Shown: piece by piece, positions 33,249-41,393 of the stretch
Layout: the number at the start of each line of letters is the position of its first letter
Position numbering within the stretch: the first letter of the stretch is position 1
NCBI GenBank assembly: GCA_017438975.1
Contig: JAFRUH010000025.1
Location: 1-64,000 of the forward strand
Direction of reading: 5' to 3'
DNA length: 64,000 bases
Source of the DNA: Bacteroidales bacterium
GTDB lineage: Bacteria > Bacteroidota > Bacteroidia > Bacteroidales > UBA932
Program-made: the position numbers and the translations under genes
The notes under the pieces: generated by a model
Database searches by the model: none
Seen by the model: only the letters and a program-made list of their open reading frames with translations
Told to the model about the DNA's origin: nothing

Positions 33249-33322
33249 AATTTCACCCCGACCACCCAGGGGCGGTTCTTCAAAACCTATCTCCAAGGAA
33301 AAGCGTTAACTGACTGAATCAT

Positions 33323-33715
33323 ATGGAAACACGAAAACACCTCGCGGCGGAAAAGAAACGCTGCAATTCCCACAACTGCGCCCAGTCCGTCGTCTGCACC
33401 TACTGTGACCGGGTCGGTCTTCCCGAAGGGACTGCACTGGACATCGCCGGTGCCTACGGGACAGGTATGGGCAACATGGAGGGAACTTGCGGGGCCATCG
33501 TCGGAGCCGGGATGATCATCGGACTCGCGACCCGGGACCGGAACCTTTCCCGCAGCCGGATGAAAGAACTGATGACCCGGTTCCAGGAACGGAACGGCGC
33601 CACCCGCTGCAAACTGCTCAAAGGGATAGAGACGGGAAAGGTCCTTCGTGACTGTCCGGACTGCGTCGCGGACGCTTCCGAATTCCTCGAGGATATCCTG
33701 GGAGAGAGCCTTTGA
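33323..33715 (+). CDS. C_GCAxxG_C_C family redox-type protein
   Basis: A 130-residue protein with the family's conserved cysteines: NSHNCAQSVVCTYCDRVGLP near the N terminus, NMEGTCGAIVGAGMIIGLAT in the middle, and TRCKLLKG plus RDCPDCVADASEFLEDIL at the end. The family occurs in anaerobes and is thought to hold a metal or take part in redox work; a defined reaction is not established. It lies 75 bases after the GH5 stop on the same strand. Confidence 0.85.
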   Translation: METRKHLAAEKKRCNSHNCAQSVVCTYCDRVGLPEGTALDIAGAYGTGMGNMEGTCGAIVGAGMIIGLATRDRNLSRSRMKELMTRFQERNGATRCKLLKGIETGKVLRDCPDCVADASEFLEDILGESL

Positions 33716-33717
33716 TC

Positions 33718-34482
33718 CTATCCCAGAACGACGTCAAGGACCATCATCAGGGCAAAGCCGATGGCGAACCCCACGGTCCCGATGTTGGAATGCTTGCCTT
33801 GGGAATACTCCGGAACCAATTCTTCCACAACAACATACAGCATAGCCCCTGCCGCAAATGAAAGCATATACGGCATGATGCCGATGATGGATGTCGCCAG
33901 AAACAGCATCAGCGCGCCGCCGAGAGGTTCCACGATTCCGCTGAGCGCTCCGATTGCAAAGGCCCTCGGGCGGGAATTCCCTTCCGCCCTCAGAGGCATG
34001 GATATGATGGCGCCTTCGGGGATGTTCTGGATGGCGATACCCAGCGAGAGCGCCAGGGCTCCGGCCATCTTGAAATCGACGGCGAGAGCGCCTGCGATAG
34101 CCACGCCGACCGCCATCCCTTCCGGGAAATTGTGGATCGTGACGGCCAGCGCAAGTTTTGTCGTACGGGAAAGACGGCTGGCAGGTCCCTCGGGGCCTCC
34201 TGCAGGATGGATATGCGGGGTGATATAGTCTATCAGCAGGAGGAATCCGAAACCCGCCAGGAGACCGACGGTCGGGGCCATGATGGCCTTGGGACCCTCT
34301 CCCATCCCGATGGCGGGAATCAGCAGCGACCATACCGAAGCCGCCACCATGACCCCGGAGGCGAAACCGAGGAGGATTTTCTGCAAGAGCGGAGGAATGT
34401 CCCTCCGCATGAAGAATACGAAGGCCGACCCCAGGGCGGTCCCGAGGAAGGGAATCAGCAAGGCAACGAATACAGGACTCAT
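33718..34482 (-). CDS. ZIP-family metal transporter
   Basis: A 254-residue membrane protein with eight hydrophobic segments. The metal-binding motifs of TM4 and TM5 are present as TIHNFPEGMAVG and IQNIPEGAIISMPL. A His-containing loop (ITPHIHPAGGPEG) lies between TM3 and TM4. ZIP proteins carry zinc, iron or manganese into the cytoplasm. It is a single-gene unit ending 2 bases from the preceding convergent gene. Confidence 0.9.
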   Translation of the reverse strand: MSPVFVALLIPFLGTALGSAFVFFMRRDIPPLLQKILLGFASGVMVAASVWSLLIPAIGMGEGPKAIMAPTVGLLAGFGFLLLIDYITPHIHPAGGPEGPASRLSRTTKLALAVTIHNFPEGMAVGVAIAGALAVDFKMAGALALSLGIAIQNIPEGAIISMPLRAEGNSRPRAFAIGALSGIVEPLGGALMLFLATSIIGIMPYMLSFAAGAMLYVVVEELVPEYSQGKHSNIGTVGFAIGFALMMVLDVVLG

Positions 34483-34560
34483 ATTATTTGCGAATTTACG
34501 GATTTCCGGGCGTTTTGCAAAGGCTCAGGAGGATCCGTTGGATATTTCTGTTTTATTCCT

Positions 34561-34568
34561 TACTTTTG
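34561..34568 (+). promoter_or_regulatory. -7 box (TACTTTTG) of the ModF-like gene
   Basis: TACTTTTG lies 10 bases before the ATG at 34579, a short leader. Confidence 0.55.
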
Positions 34569-34578
34569 AATTCGGCAA

Positions 34579-36090
34579 ATGGATAGACAGGCAATCATAT
34601 CGGTAACGGAGGGACAGGCGTGCAATCCCGCCTGCCGGATGGCCGCCCCATTTTCCCTGTCCCTCTATGACGGGGAGCAGATAGCGGTCGTCGGGGACAA
34701 CGCGGCCGGCAAGACCAGGCTGATAGAAACTTTGACTGGGAAGAACCCCGTTCAGGGGGCCGCGCTACGATACGACTTCTCTCCATCCCCGCTTGCCATG
34801 GTCTGGGAAAACATCAAATACATCGCTTTCAACGACGCCTATGGATCTTCGGTCGGGAGCAACTATTACCTGCAGAGACGCTGGAACAGCCAGGATGTGG
34901 ATGACGATACGCCGACGGCGGGAGAATTGCTGGACCAGGCCTTCGAGACAGCGGAAAAGGGTGCCGGACGCTACGAAGAGAGGGCAGGACTCCGGGACAG
35001 GCTCTATTCCCTGTTCGGACTCGGAGACCTGCTGGACAAAAGCATCATTACCCTCTCGAGCGGAGAACTCCGGAAGTTCCACCTGACCCGCACGCTCCTT
35101 TCCATGCCGCGCGTCCTGATCCTCGACAATCCGTTCATCGGGTTGGACGCTGCGACGCGGGACGCCTTGTCGGACCTTCTCGGGAACCTGGCGGAAAAGA
35201 TGCGTATCCTTCTGATCCTCGTCCTCTCCCGCGTGGATGTGATGCCCTCATTCATTACGCATGTCATCCCCGTCGAAGGGATGCACGTGCTCCCGAAAGT
35301 CCCCGTTTCCGGCTATATGGACCATTCCGGGGCCGTTTCCGACGGTTCCGGGAGCCGTATCCGGACCATTCTCTCCCTTCCCGTCCGGGACTTGTCCAAG
35401 GAACCGTTCTATCCGGTCGGGCTTTCCCCTGAGATAGTCCGTTGCAGCGCCGTCACGATCCGATATGGAGACAGGACCATCCTGAAGGATTTCAACTGGA
35501 CGGTCCGGGAGGGCGAACGATGGGCCCTGACCGGTGAAAACGGCTCCGGGAAGTCTACCCTTCTTTCGCTGGTCTGCGCGGACAATCCCCAGAGCTACGC
35601 CTGCGACATCGCCCTTTTCGGTCATCGCAGGGGCACCGGCGAAAGCATCTGGGAGATTAAGCGGCATATCGGATACGTCAGTCCTGAGATGCACCGGAGC
35701 TATCAGGAGAACATACCCGCCCTGGATATCGTGGCGAGCGGCCTTTTCGATACGGTCGGGCTCTACCGGTATCCTTCGGAAGAACAACAGGATATCTGCC
35801 GCACCTGGATGCGCATTTTCGGAATCGAAGATCTCGCAGGGAGACCGTATCTACGGCTCTCCAGCGGAGAGCAGCGGCTGTGCCTGCTTGCCCGGGCCTT
35901 CGTCAAGGATCCGGAACTACTGATCCTGGATGAACCCATGCACGGGCTGGACCTCCGGCATATCGCCATGGTCCGCGAGATTATCGATTCCTTCGTCAAG
36001 AGACCGCACAAAACCCTCGTAATGGTTTCTCATTACGAGTCGGAACTGCCTTCCTGCATCGACAGGAGACTGGTATTGACACGGCAGTAG
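34579..36090 (+). CDS. duplicated ABC ATPase, ModF-like
   Basis: A 503-residue soluble protein with two ABC ATPase domains in tandem. Domain one: Walker A GDNAAGKTRLIETL (about 34-47) and signature LSSGELRKFHLTRTLL. Domain two: Walker A GENGSGKSTLLSLV (about 315-328), signature LSSGEQRLCLLARAF and Walker B LLILDEPMHGLDLRH. No membrane partner is adjacent, as usual for ModF-type proteins, whose role (often tied to molybdate or photorepair genes) is not firmly known. An ABC-F translational role is less likely because the linker between the domains is short and lacks the charged ABC-F arm. Confidence 0.82.
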   Translation: MDRQAIISVTEGQACNPACRMAAPFSLSLYDGEQIAVVGDNAAGKTRLIETLTGKNPVQGAALRYDFSPSPLAMVWENIKYIAFNDAYGSSVGSNYYLQRRWNSQDVDDDTPTAGELLDQAFETAEKGAGRYEERAGLRDRLYSLFGLGDLLDKSIITLSSGELRKFHLTRTLLSMPRVLILDNPFIGLDAATRDALSDLLGNLAEKMRILLILVLSRVDVMPSFITHVIPVEGMHVLPKVPVSGYMDHSGAVSDGSGSRIRTILSLPVRDLSKEPFYPVGLSPEIVRCSAVTIRYGDRTILKDFNWTVREGERWALTGENGSGKSTLLSLVCADNPQSYACDIALFGHRRGTGESIWEIKRHIGYVSPEMHRSYQENIPALDIVASGLFDTVGLYRYPSEEQQDICRTWMRIFGIEDLAGRPYLRLSSGEQRLCLLARAFVKDPELLILDEPMHGLDLRHIAMVREIIDSFVKRPHKTLVMVSHYESELPSCIDRRLVLTRQ

Positions 36091-36093
36091 TTC

Positions 36094-36525
36094 CTAAATC
36101 CCCCACTCCGGGAGTTCCTTCTCCGGTACGCAGCGCAAAGAAGAGCGAAGGATCACGTCCCTGGCTTCTTCCGTCTTGTCGGCCCGAATGATAAGGAGCC
36201 CTTTCCCGTGAATGAAGAAGGAATACATGTACACGATGCCGATCTGGGCTTCGCTAAGACCACGGACCGCTTCAGCGATCTGGCCGGGGCGCTCGTCCAG
36301 TTCGATGGCGAAAACGTCCGACAGGGCAACCGCAACGCCTTGACGCTCAAGTTCTTTATAGGCGCGCTGGGGCTCCGTACAGATGATCCGGAGAAGACCG
36401 TACTGGGCCGTATCGGCGATGGAGGAGGCGATGATAAGGATGCCGGCATCCTTCAGGATGTCGAGAACCTTCGTCAGGGTTCCGGCACGGTTCTCGAGGA
36501 AAATGGAAAGCTGATTGAGGGTCAT
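36094..36525 (-). CDS. tandem ACT-domain regulatory protein
   Basis: A 143-residue protein with two ACT domains: QLSIFLENRAGTLTKVLDIL (about 5-24) and FAIELDERPGQIAEAVRGLS (about 72-91). ACT pairs bind amino acids; this one sits 2 bases after the arylacetate-CoA ligase gene. The same gene order (ligase then ACT protein) recurs in Bacteroidota, which supports a sensor of aromatic or branched amino acids for the pathway. It is the last gene of the operon from 41319. Confidence 0.85.
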   Translation of the reverse strand: MTLNQLSIFLENRAGTLTKVLDILKDAGILIIASSIADTAQYGLLRIICTEPQRAYKELERQGVAVALSDVFAIELDERPGQIAEAVRGLSEAQIGIVYMYSFFIHGKGLLIIRADKTEEARDVILRSSLRCVPEKELPEWGI

Positions 36526-36527
36526 GG

Positions 36528-37838
36528 CTATTTCAATTTACGGTTATCGATGACACGGACGCTCTTTCCCTGGCTGCGCTCGATGGCGTTCGGGGCTTTC
36601 AGGGAGACCTTCACGCCGATACTCAGGACGCTCCTGAGTTTGGCGGCGAGGCGTTTTTGAAGTTCGTCGATGGCGGCGGGAGTATCGAAAGTTGCCGTAA
36701 AATACTCCTGCCGGAGCTCGACCTGAACCTCGAGGGTGTCCAGATTGTTCACGCGGTTCACAACAAGCAGGTAGCGTGGTGCGAATTCCTTCATGCTGAG
36801 CACGACGCTTTCCACCTGGGAAGGGAAAACATTGATACCCCGGATGATGAGCATATCGTCGCTGCGGCCTGTGATCGGTGTCATGCGGACGCTCGTACGG
36901 CCACAGTCGCAGTCCCCTGCCATCAGGGAACACAGATCGCGGGTACGGTAGCGGAGAACCGGCATCCCTTCTTTCGTGAGGGTGGTGAATACCAGCTCTC
37001 CGGGTTGTCCCTTGGGAAGCGGTTCCAGGGTTACCGGATTGATGATTTCGGGATAGAAATGGTCTTCGTTGATGTGGGACCCGTTCTGCATCTGGCATTC
37101 ATAGCTGACGCTCGGTCCCATGATTTCGCTCAGTCCGTACAGGTTGAAACCTTTCAGTCCCAGCCGCTCCTGGATCTCCTCCCGCATGCTCTCGGTCCAG
37201 GGCTCAGCGCCGAAAGCACCGACGCGAAGCTTGATCTGGTCCTTGGTGATTCCGAGCTGTTCCATCGTCTCGGCGAGATAAAGGGCATAGGAAGGGGTGC
37301 AGGCGATGCCGGTGATGCCGAGGTCCCGGATGAGCCTGGCGTGCTTTTCGGTATTGCCGGTCGAGGCCGGAACGACGGAGGCCCCTACCATCTCAACGCC
37401 ATTGTGGGCTCCGAGACCGCCCGTGAACAGGCCGTAACCGTAGGAAACCGAGAAGATATCCTCGCGGCCTACTCCGTAGGCAGTAAGGCAACGAGCCATA
37501 CATTCGCTCCATACACCGATATCCTTGCGGGTATAACCGACAATGGTGGGGTTGCCGGTCGTTCCGGAAGATGCGTGGATGCGGATGATTTCGCTTTGCG
37601 GAGCAGCCTGAAGGCCGAAGGGATAATTGTCCCGGAGATCTTTCTTCGTCGTGTAGGGGAGTTTCACGATGTCGTCGATGCTCCGGATATCATCCGGGGT
37701 CAGGTCCATTTCCTGCAGTTTGTGACGGTAGAAAGGGACATTGTGGTACACGTACTCTACAATCTTGTGGAGCCGTTTACCCTGGAGCGCGCTCATCTCG
37801 TCGCGGCTCATGCATTCTTTGTTGGGATTCCAGATCAT
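36528..37838 (-). CDS. paaK: arylacetate (phenylacetate)-CoA ligase
   Basis: An AMP-forming ligase of 436 residues. I start it at the ATG at 37838 (IWNPNKECMSRDEM follows); an earlier ATG at 37874 would lie inside the aminotransferase gene. The P-loop is RIHASSGTTGNPTIVGYT; then GAFGAEPWTESMREEIQERL, LYGLSEIMGPSVSYEC and the C-terminal domain RTDDMLIIRG-like GRSDDMLIIRGINVFPSQVE. In arylacetate-producing anaerobes it can run backwards, yielding the free acid and ATP from the CoA ester made by IorAB. Position in the operon after IorAB and an aminotransferase supports that. Confidence 0.9.
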   Translation of the reverse strand: MIWNPNKECMSRDEMSALQGKRLHKIVEYVYHNVPFYRHKLQEMDLTPDDIRSIDDIVKLPYTTKKDLRDNYPFGLQAAPQSEIIRIHASSGTTGNPTIVGYTRKDIGVWSECMARCLTAYGVGREDIFSVSYGYGLFTGGLGAHNGVEMVGASVVPASTGNTEKHARLIRDLGITGIACTPSYALYLAETMEQLGITKDQIKLRVGAFGAEPWTESMREEIQERLGLKGFNLYGLSEIMGPSVSYECQMQNGSHINEDHFYPEIINPVTLEPLPKGQPGELVFTTLTKEGMPVLRYRTRDLCSLMAGDCDCGRTSVRMTPITGRSDDMLIIRGINVFPSQVESVVLSMKEFAPRYLLVVNRVNNLDTLEVQVELRQEYFTATFDTPAAIDELQKRLAAKLRSVLSIGVKVSLKAPNAIERSQGKSVRVIDNRKLK

Positions 37839-37857
37839 ATCATTAAGTTCGTTTCGT

Positions 37858-39165
37858 TCAAGGATGGTCCTCACGGAAAGCCTTCATACGCTCTTCCAGG
37901 ACCGGATACAGTTCCTCCCTCATCCGGCTCGTACAGCCCCGGACTCCGTTCTGGAGACTGCCGGTCGTGGACAGGGAAATGCAGCTGACTCCATAATATA
38001 GAAGCTCTTTCAGAAGTTCCCCTCCCGTCAGGTTTCCGTATCCGAGCGTGAAGAAGAATCCGTCGCCGACAGGCAGGGTCACGTCGCGGTCGTAGACCAC
38101 GCGGAAGCCGTTCCGGCAAAAGATCTCTTTCATACGGGCAGCCCTGCGCTCATATTCCCGGGTATCTTCCACGAAGTCGATCACCCCGTCCGCCGATAGT
38201 TCCAGCATGCGTGCATAGGCATACTGGGTCGACGCAGTACAGCCGCTCGTGATCATATAAAGGATAGATGCGGTCAGGGTCTGGCCGAAGACACCGGCAT
38301 CGTGGTACCGTTCCGCCAGGGCGGGATAATGCCGTGCGAACAGTTTGTCTCCGATCGCGACGAGCGCCATGCGCTGCCCGGCGTAACTGAATATCTTCGA
38401 AGAGGACAGGAAGAGGATCCAGTTATCGGTATAGCGGGCGACGGTTGGGACATAAGGTGGCTCGAAAGGGCGTCCGAGATTGCGCCGGTAGTCCATGCAG
38501 AAATAGGCCAGGTCCTCCAGCACGACGGCGTCGTATTTCGTCGCCAGTTCGCCGATAATCCGGAGTTCGCTCTCCTCCAGGCAGATCCACGCGGGATTGT
38601 TAGGATTCGAGTAAACGATGGCGGCGACGTCACCGGCCGAAAGTTCCTCCTCCAGTTTCGCCCGGAGCGCCTCTCCGCGATAAGGGTAGATGTCGAACTC
38701 CTTCCAGGAGATGCCAAGCACCCGGAGCTGTGATTTCTGGATAGGGAAACCCGGATCGATAAACAGCACCTTATCCTTCCCGGGGATGCGCTGGGTGCAG
38801 GCGATAAAGGCTCCGAAGGAACCGGCGACCGAACCAGTCGTCGGAATGCAGCCCGCCGGATCGATGTCGATGTCGATGAATGCCTTGATAAAGCGTGCGG
38901 CGGCTTTCTTGAGATCCGGGACGCCGTCCGCAGGAGGATACTGCGACCCCACGCCGCGATCCAGCGCCTCCTTCTCCGCCTCTACACCGTAACGGTTCGG
39001 AGGCAGTCCCGGAGACCCCTGGTCCATCCGGATAAAAGGAAGACCCGTCTTCCGCTCAAGGTACTGGGCAACCAGGAGAATCTCACCGATCGTGGCCTGC
39101 GACAGGTCGGCCACCCGGGAAGCGACCCTCGCTTCCTCGACCAGGGTTTCACTGAATACTTTCAT
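37858..39165 (-). CDS. PLP-dependent class I/II aminotransferase of the arylacetate operon
   Basis: A 435-residue fold-type I aminotransferase. IVYSNPNNPAWICLEESEL carries the conserved Asn-Pro, VVLEDLAYFCMDYR the Asp that binds the PLP nitrogen, and LSSSKIFSYAGQRMALVAIG the PLP lysine. Its start overlaps the end of IorB by 17 bases. It supplies (or consumes) the 2-oxo acids phenylpyruvate, hydroxyphenylpyruvate or indolepyruvate used by IorAB. The unusual stretch HDAGVFGQTLTASILYMITS is not diagnostic for any one substrate. Confidence 0.88.
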   Translation of the reverse strand: MKVFSETLVEEARVASRVADLSQATIGEILLVAQYLERKTGLPFIRMDQGSPGLPPNRYGVEAEKEALDRGVGSQYPPADGVPDLKKAAARFIKAFIDIDIDPAGCIPTTGSVAGSFGAFIACTQRIPGKDKVLFIDPGFPIQKSQLRVLGISWKEFDIYPYRGEALRAKLEEELSAGDVAAIVYSNPNNPAWICLEESELRIIGELATKYDAVVLEDLAYFCMDYRRNLGRPFEPPYVPTVARYTDNWILFLSSSKIFSYAGQRMALVAIGDKLFARHYPALAERYHDAGVFGQTLTASILYMITSGCTASTQYAYARMLELSADGVIDFVEDTREYERRAARMKEIFCRNGFRVVYDRDVTLPVGDGFFFTLGYGNLTGGELLKELLYYGVSCISLSTTGSLQNGVRGCTSRMREELYPVLEERMKAFREDHP

Positions 39166-39724
39166 AACCGGCGTCGAATGCTTTCAGATTATCCTCCACG
39201 ACTTTCTCGCCCTTGCGTCCGAAGACGGAACGGATCGCTTTCCGGAGTTCCTCCGGGCTGAGGATCGTCAGATTTCTCGCGGCCATACCGAGAAGGACCA
39301 TATTCGCGCTTCTCGGGGCCTGGATCCGGAGGGCGACCTCGTTGATGTCCATCCGCATCAGTCCGGGAAGAGCGTCAAGTTCCTCCATGAGAGCGGCTTC
39401 GTCCGGATAATCGGGGATGTTCACGAAGGGCTTGGAGGAGGTCACGACAATGCCTTCCGGCCCCAGATAGGGCAGGTAACGGAGCGCTTCCATCGGCTCC
39501 ATCGAGAGAATCATGTCCGCTCCTCCCAGGGGGATCAGGTCGCTGCTTATGGGACCGGTAGAGAGTCGGAGGTCACTCTGGACATCCCCGCCCCGCTGGC
39601 TCATTCCATGGACCTCGGCCTGTTTGAGACTGAGACCGGCCGCCGTTGCGGCTTCTCCGATGACGGTGGCGATGGAGAGGATCCCTTGTCCTCCCACGCC
39701 GGCTAACTTGATATCGGTTTTCAT
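39149..39724 (-). CDS. iorB: indolepyruvate:ferredoxin oxidoreductase, beta subunit
   Basis: A 191-residue subunit starting at the ATG at 39724 (an upstream ATG lies inside iorA). KLAGVGGQGILSIATVIGEA is the gamma-type 2-oxoacid oxidoreductase signature; HGMSQRGGDVQSDLRLS and ISSDLIPLGGADMILSMEPM follow. Together with IorA it oxidatively decarboxylates aryl pyruvates to aryl-acetyl-CoA with ferredoxin. It overlaps the stop of iorA by 4 bases and the start of the aminotransferase by 17. Confidence 0.9.
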   Translation of the reverse strand: MKTDIKLAGVGGQGILSIATVIGEAATAAGLSLKQAEVHGMSQRGGDVQSDLRLSTGPISSDLIPLGGADMILSMEPMEALRYLPYLGPEGIVVTSSKPFVNIPDYPDEAALMEELDALPGLMRMDINEVALRIQAPRSANMVLLGMAARNLTILSPEELRKAIRSVFGRKGEKVVEDNLKAFDAGYESIQ

Positions 39725-41319
39725 TGCTTTTCCGCTTTTTTCTGACGTTGTTTCCTCGCGAGCGTCTGCATGCATTCGCGCTGCGGTATGATGACGGAAA
39801 CGCCCTTATACTCAATTTCCTCGCGGATGATGCGGGTAATCTCTTCCATATTCGCCGGCAGCGGGACAACCACGTGCAGGTGCTCCCGTTCGACCCCGAG
39901 GGCGAGACAGATGGCTTCGAATTTATGCGTTCCGGCCGAGTCCTGTCCGCCGGTCATCGCGGTCGTGAGGTTGTCCGACAGGATGACCGTGATGGCGGAC
40001 CTGTCATTCACCGCGTCCAGCAGGCTCGTCATGCCGGAATGGGTGAAAGTCGAGTCGCCGATGACCGCGACGGCGGGATGGACACCGGCATCCGCGGCTC
40101 CCTTTGCCATCGTGATGGACGCGCCCATATCGACACAGGAATCGATGGCCCTGTACGGCGGAAGGGCTCCCAGCGTATAGCAGCCGATGTCACCGAATAC
40201 CCGAGCGTCCGGATAGTCCGCAAGAACCTGGTTCAAAGCGGTATAGACATCCCTGTGACCGCATCCCTTGCAAAGCTGCGGAGGACGAGGGGAAAGGTTT
40301 TTGGCGGGAAGGCGGATCTCTCCGCGGGAAACGCCCAGGGCCTCCGCAACATTGTCCGGATTCAGTTCTCCGGTACGGGGCAGGCGGCCGGTCAGGCGGC
40401 CGTAAACGGGATAATCAGCCCCGAGCAGGGCTTTTACCCCTTCTTCCGCGAACGGCTGGCCATCCTCTACGACAAGGATTCCGTCGGAGATGCCGGCTAA
40501 CTCGCGGACCAGCGATGCGGGAAGCGGATACTGGGAGATTTTCAGGAGGGAGATGCCTTCGGGAAGTGATTCCTGCACATAATTGCAGGCGATTCCGCAG
40601 GCGATGACGCCCAAACCCTTACCCTTTTCCAGCTTGTTGAAAGGAGATTTCCCGGCCAGTTCGAGAAGGGTGGGCTGAAGTCCCACGAGCGAGGCGTACT
40701 GACGTTTGGCATTGCCGGGAAGGAGAACCCAGCGCCCCCGTTCCACATCCGGAGCGAGAGAATTCTGCGGCCTGGCCTCCCCGATCGTCACGGATGCCCG
40801 GGAATGGGCCAGACGGGTCACGATCCGCAGCAGGACCGGAAGCCGCAACTTCTCGGAGAGATCGAAGGCATATGCCATCATATCATAGCATTCCTGCTGG
40901 TCGGAGGGTTCAAGGATGGGAACCATCGCGAATTTTCCGTAAAAACGGGAATCCTGCTCATTCTGGGAAGAATGCATGGACGGATCATCGGCGGCGACTA
41001 CGACGATTCCCCCTTTCACGCCGGTAATGGCGGAGTTCACGAAGGCATCGGCGCAGACATTCATCCCCACATGTTTCATGCAGACCAGAGCCCGTTTCCC
41101 GGCATATGACATACCGAGCGCGGCCTCCATAGCCGTCTTTTCATTCGTACACCAGCGGCTGCGCACGCCGCTTTCCCGTGCTACAGGATCATTTTGGATA
41201 AATTCGGTGATTTCAGTGGAAGGAGTTCCGGGATATGCGTACACGCCGGAGAGACCGGCATGCAATGCTCCCAGGGCGATTGCTTCGTCGCCGAGCAACA
41301 GTTTTTTCCCAAGCATCAT
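39721..41319 (-). CDS. iorA: indolepyruvate:ferredoxin oxidoreductase, alpha subunit
   Basis: The thiamine-diphosphate catalytic subunit, 532 residues, first gene of the operon. EAIALGALHAGLSGVYAYPG is the N-terminal pyrimidine-binding signature; RPPQLCKGCGHRDVYTALNQ and GDIGCYTLGALPPYRAIDSC with GDSTFTHSGMTSLLDAVN form the ThDP/Mg part. The protein ends QRQKKAEKQ without the C-terminal paired [4Fe-4S] ferredoxin domain of archaeal IorA (about 600 residues); Bacteroides forms are, as I recall, similarly short. A -7 box (TATATTTG, complement of 41344-41351) lies 24 bases upstream. Confidence 0.92.
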   Translation of the reverse strand: MMLGKKLLLGDEAIALGALHAGLSGVYAYPGTPSTEITEFIQNDPVARESGVRSRWCTNEKTAMEAALGMSYAGKRALVCMKHVGMNVCADAFVNSAITGVKGGIVVVAADDPSMHSSQNEQDSRFYGKFAMVPILEPSDQQECYDMMAYAFDLSEKLRLPVLLRIVTRLAHSRASVTIGEARPQNSLAPDVERGRWVLLPGNAKRQYASLVGLQPTLLELAGKSPFNKLEKGKGLGVIACGIACNYVQESLPEGISLLKISQYPLPASLVRELAGISDGILVVEDGQPFAEEGVKALLGADYPVYGRLTGRLPRTGELNPDNVAEALGVSRGEIRLPAKNLSPRPPQLCKGCGHRDVYTALNQVLADYPDARVFGDIGCYTLGALPPYRAIDSCVDMGASITMAKGAADAGVHPAVAVIGDSTFTHSGMTSLLDAVNDRSAITVILSDNLTTAMTGGQDSAGTHKFEAICLALGVEREHLHVVVPLPANMEEITRIIREEIEYKGVSVIIPQRECMQTLARKQRQKKAEKQ

Positions 41320-41343
41320 CTAACGTTCGTTTTTAATTAGTGA

Positions 41344-41351
41344 CAAATATA
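41344..41351 (-). promoter_or_regulatory. -7 box (TATATTTG) of the arylacetate operon
   Basis: Complement of CAAATATA, 24 bases before the ATG at 41319. Confidence 0.6.
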
Positions 41352-41393
41352 CGGATTTTTCCCTCACTTTATACCGGAGGATCCGATATTCGT

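Noticed and set aside
34579..36090. An ABC-F ribosome-protection factor
   Set aside because: Two ABC domains are present but without the charged inter-domain linker of ABC-F proteins; the layout fits ModF better.
36657..37988. A 443-codon open frame on the + strand
   Set aside because: Antisense to the phenylacetate-CoA ligase gene and the end of the aminotransferase gene; no recognisable domain.
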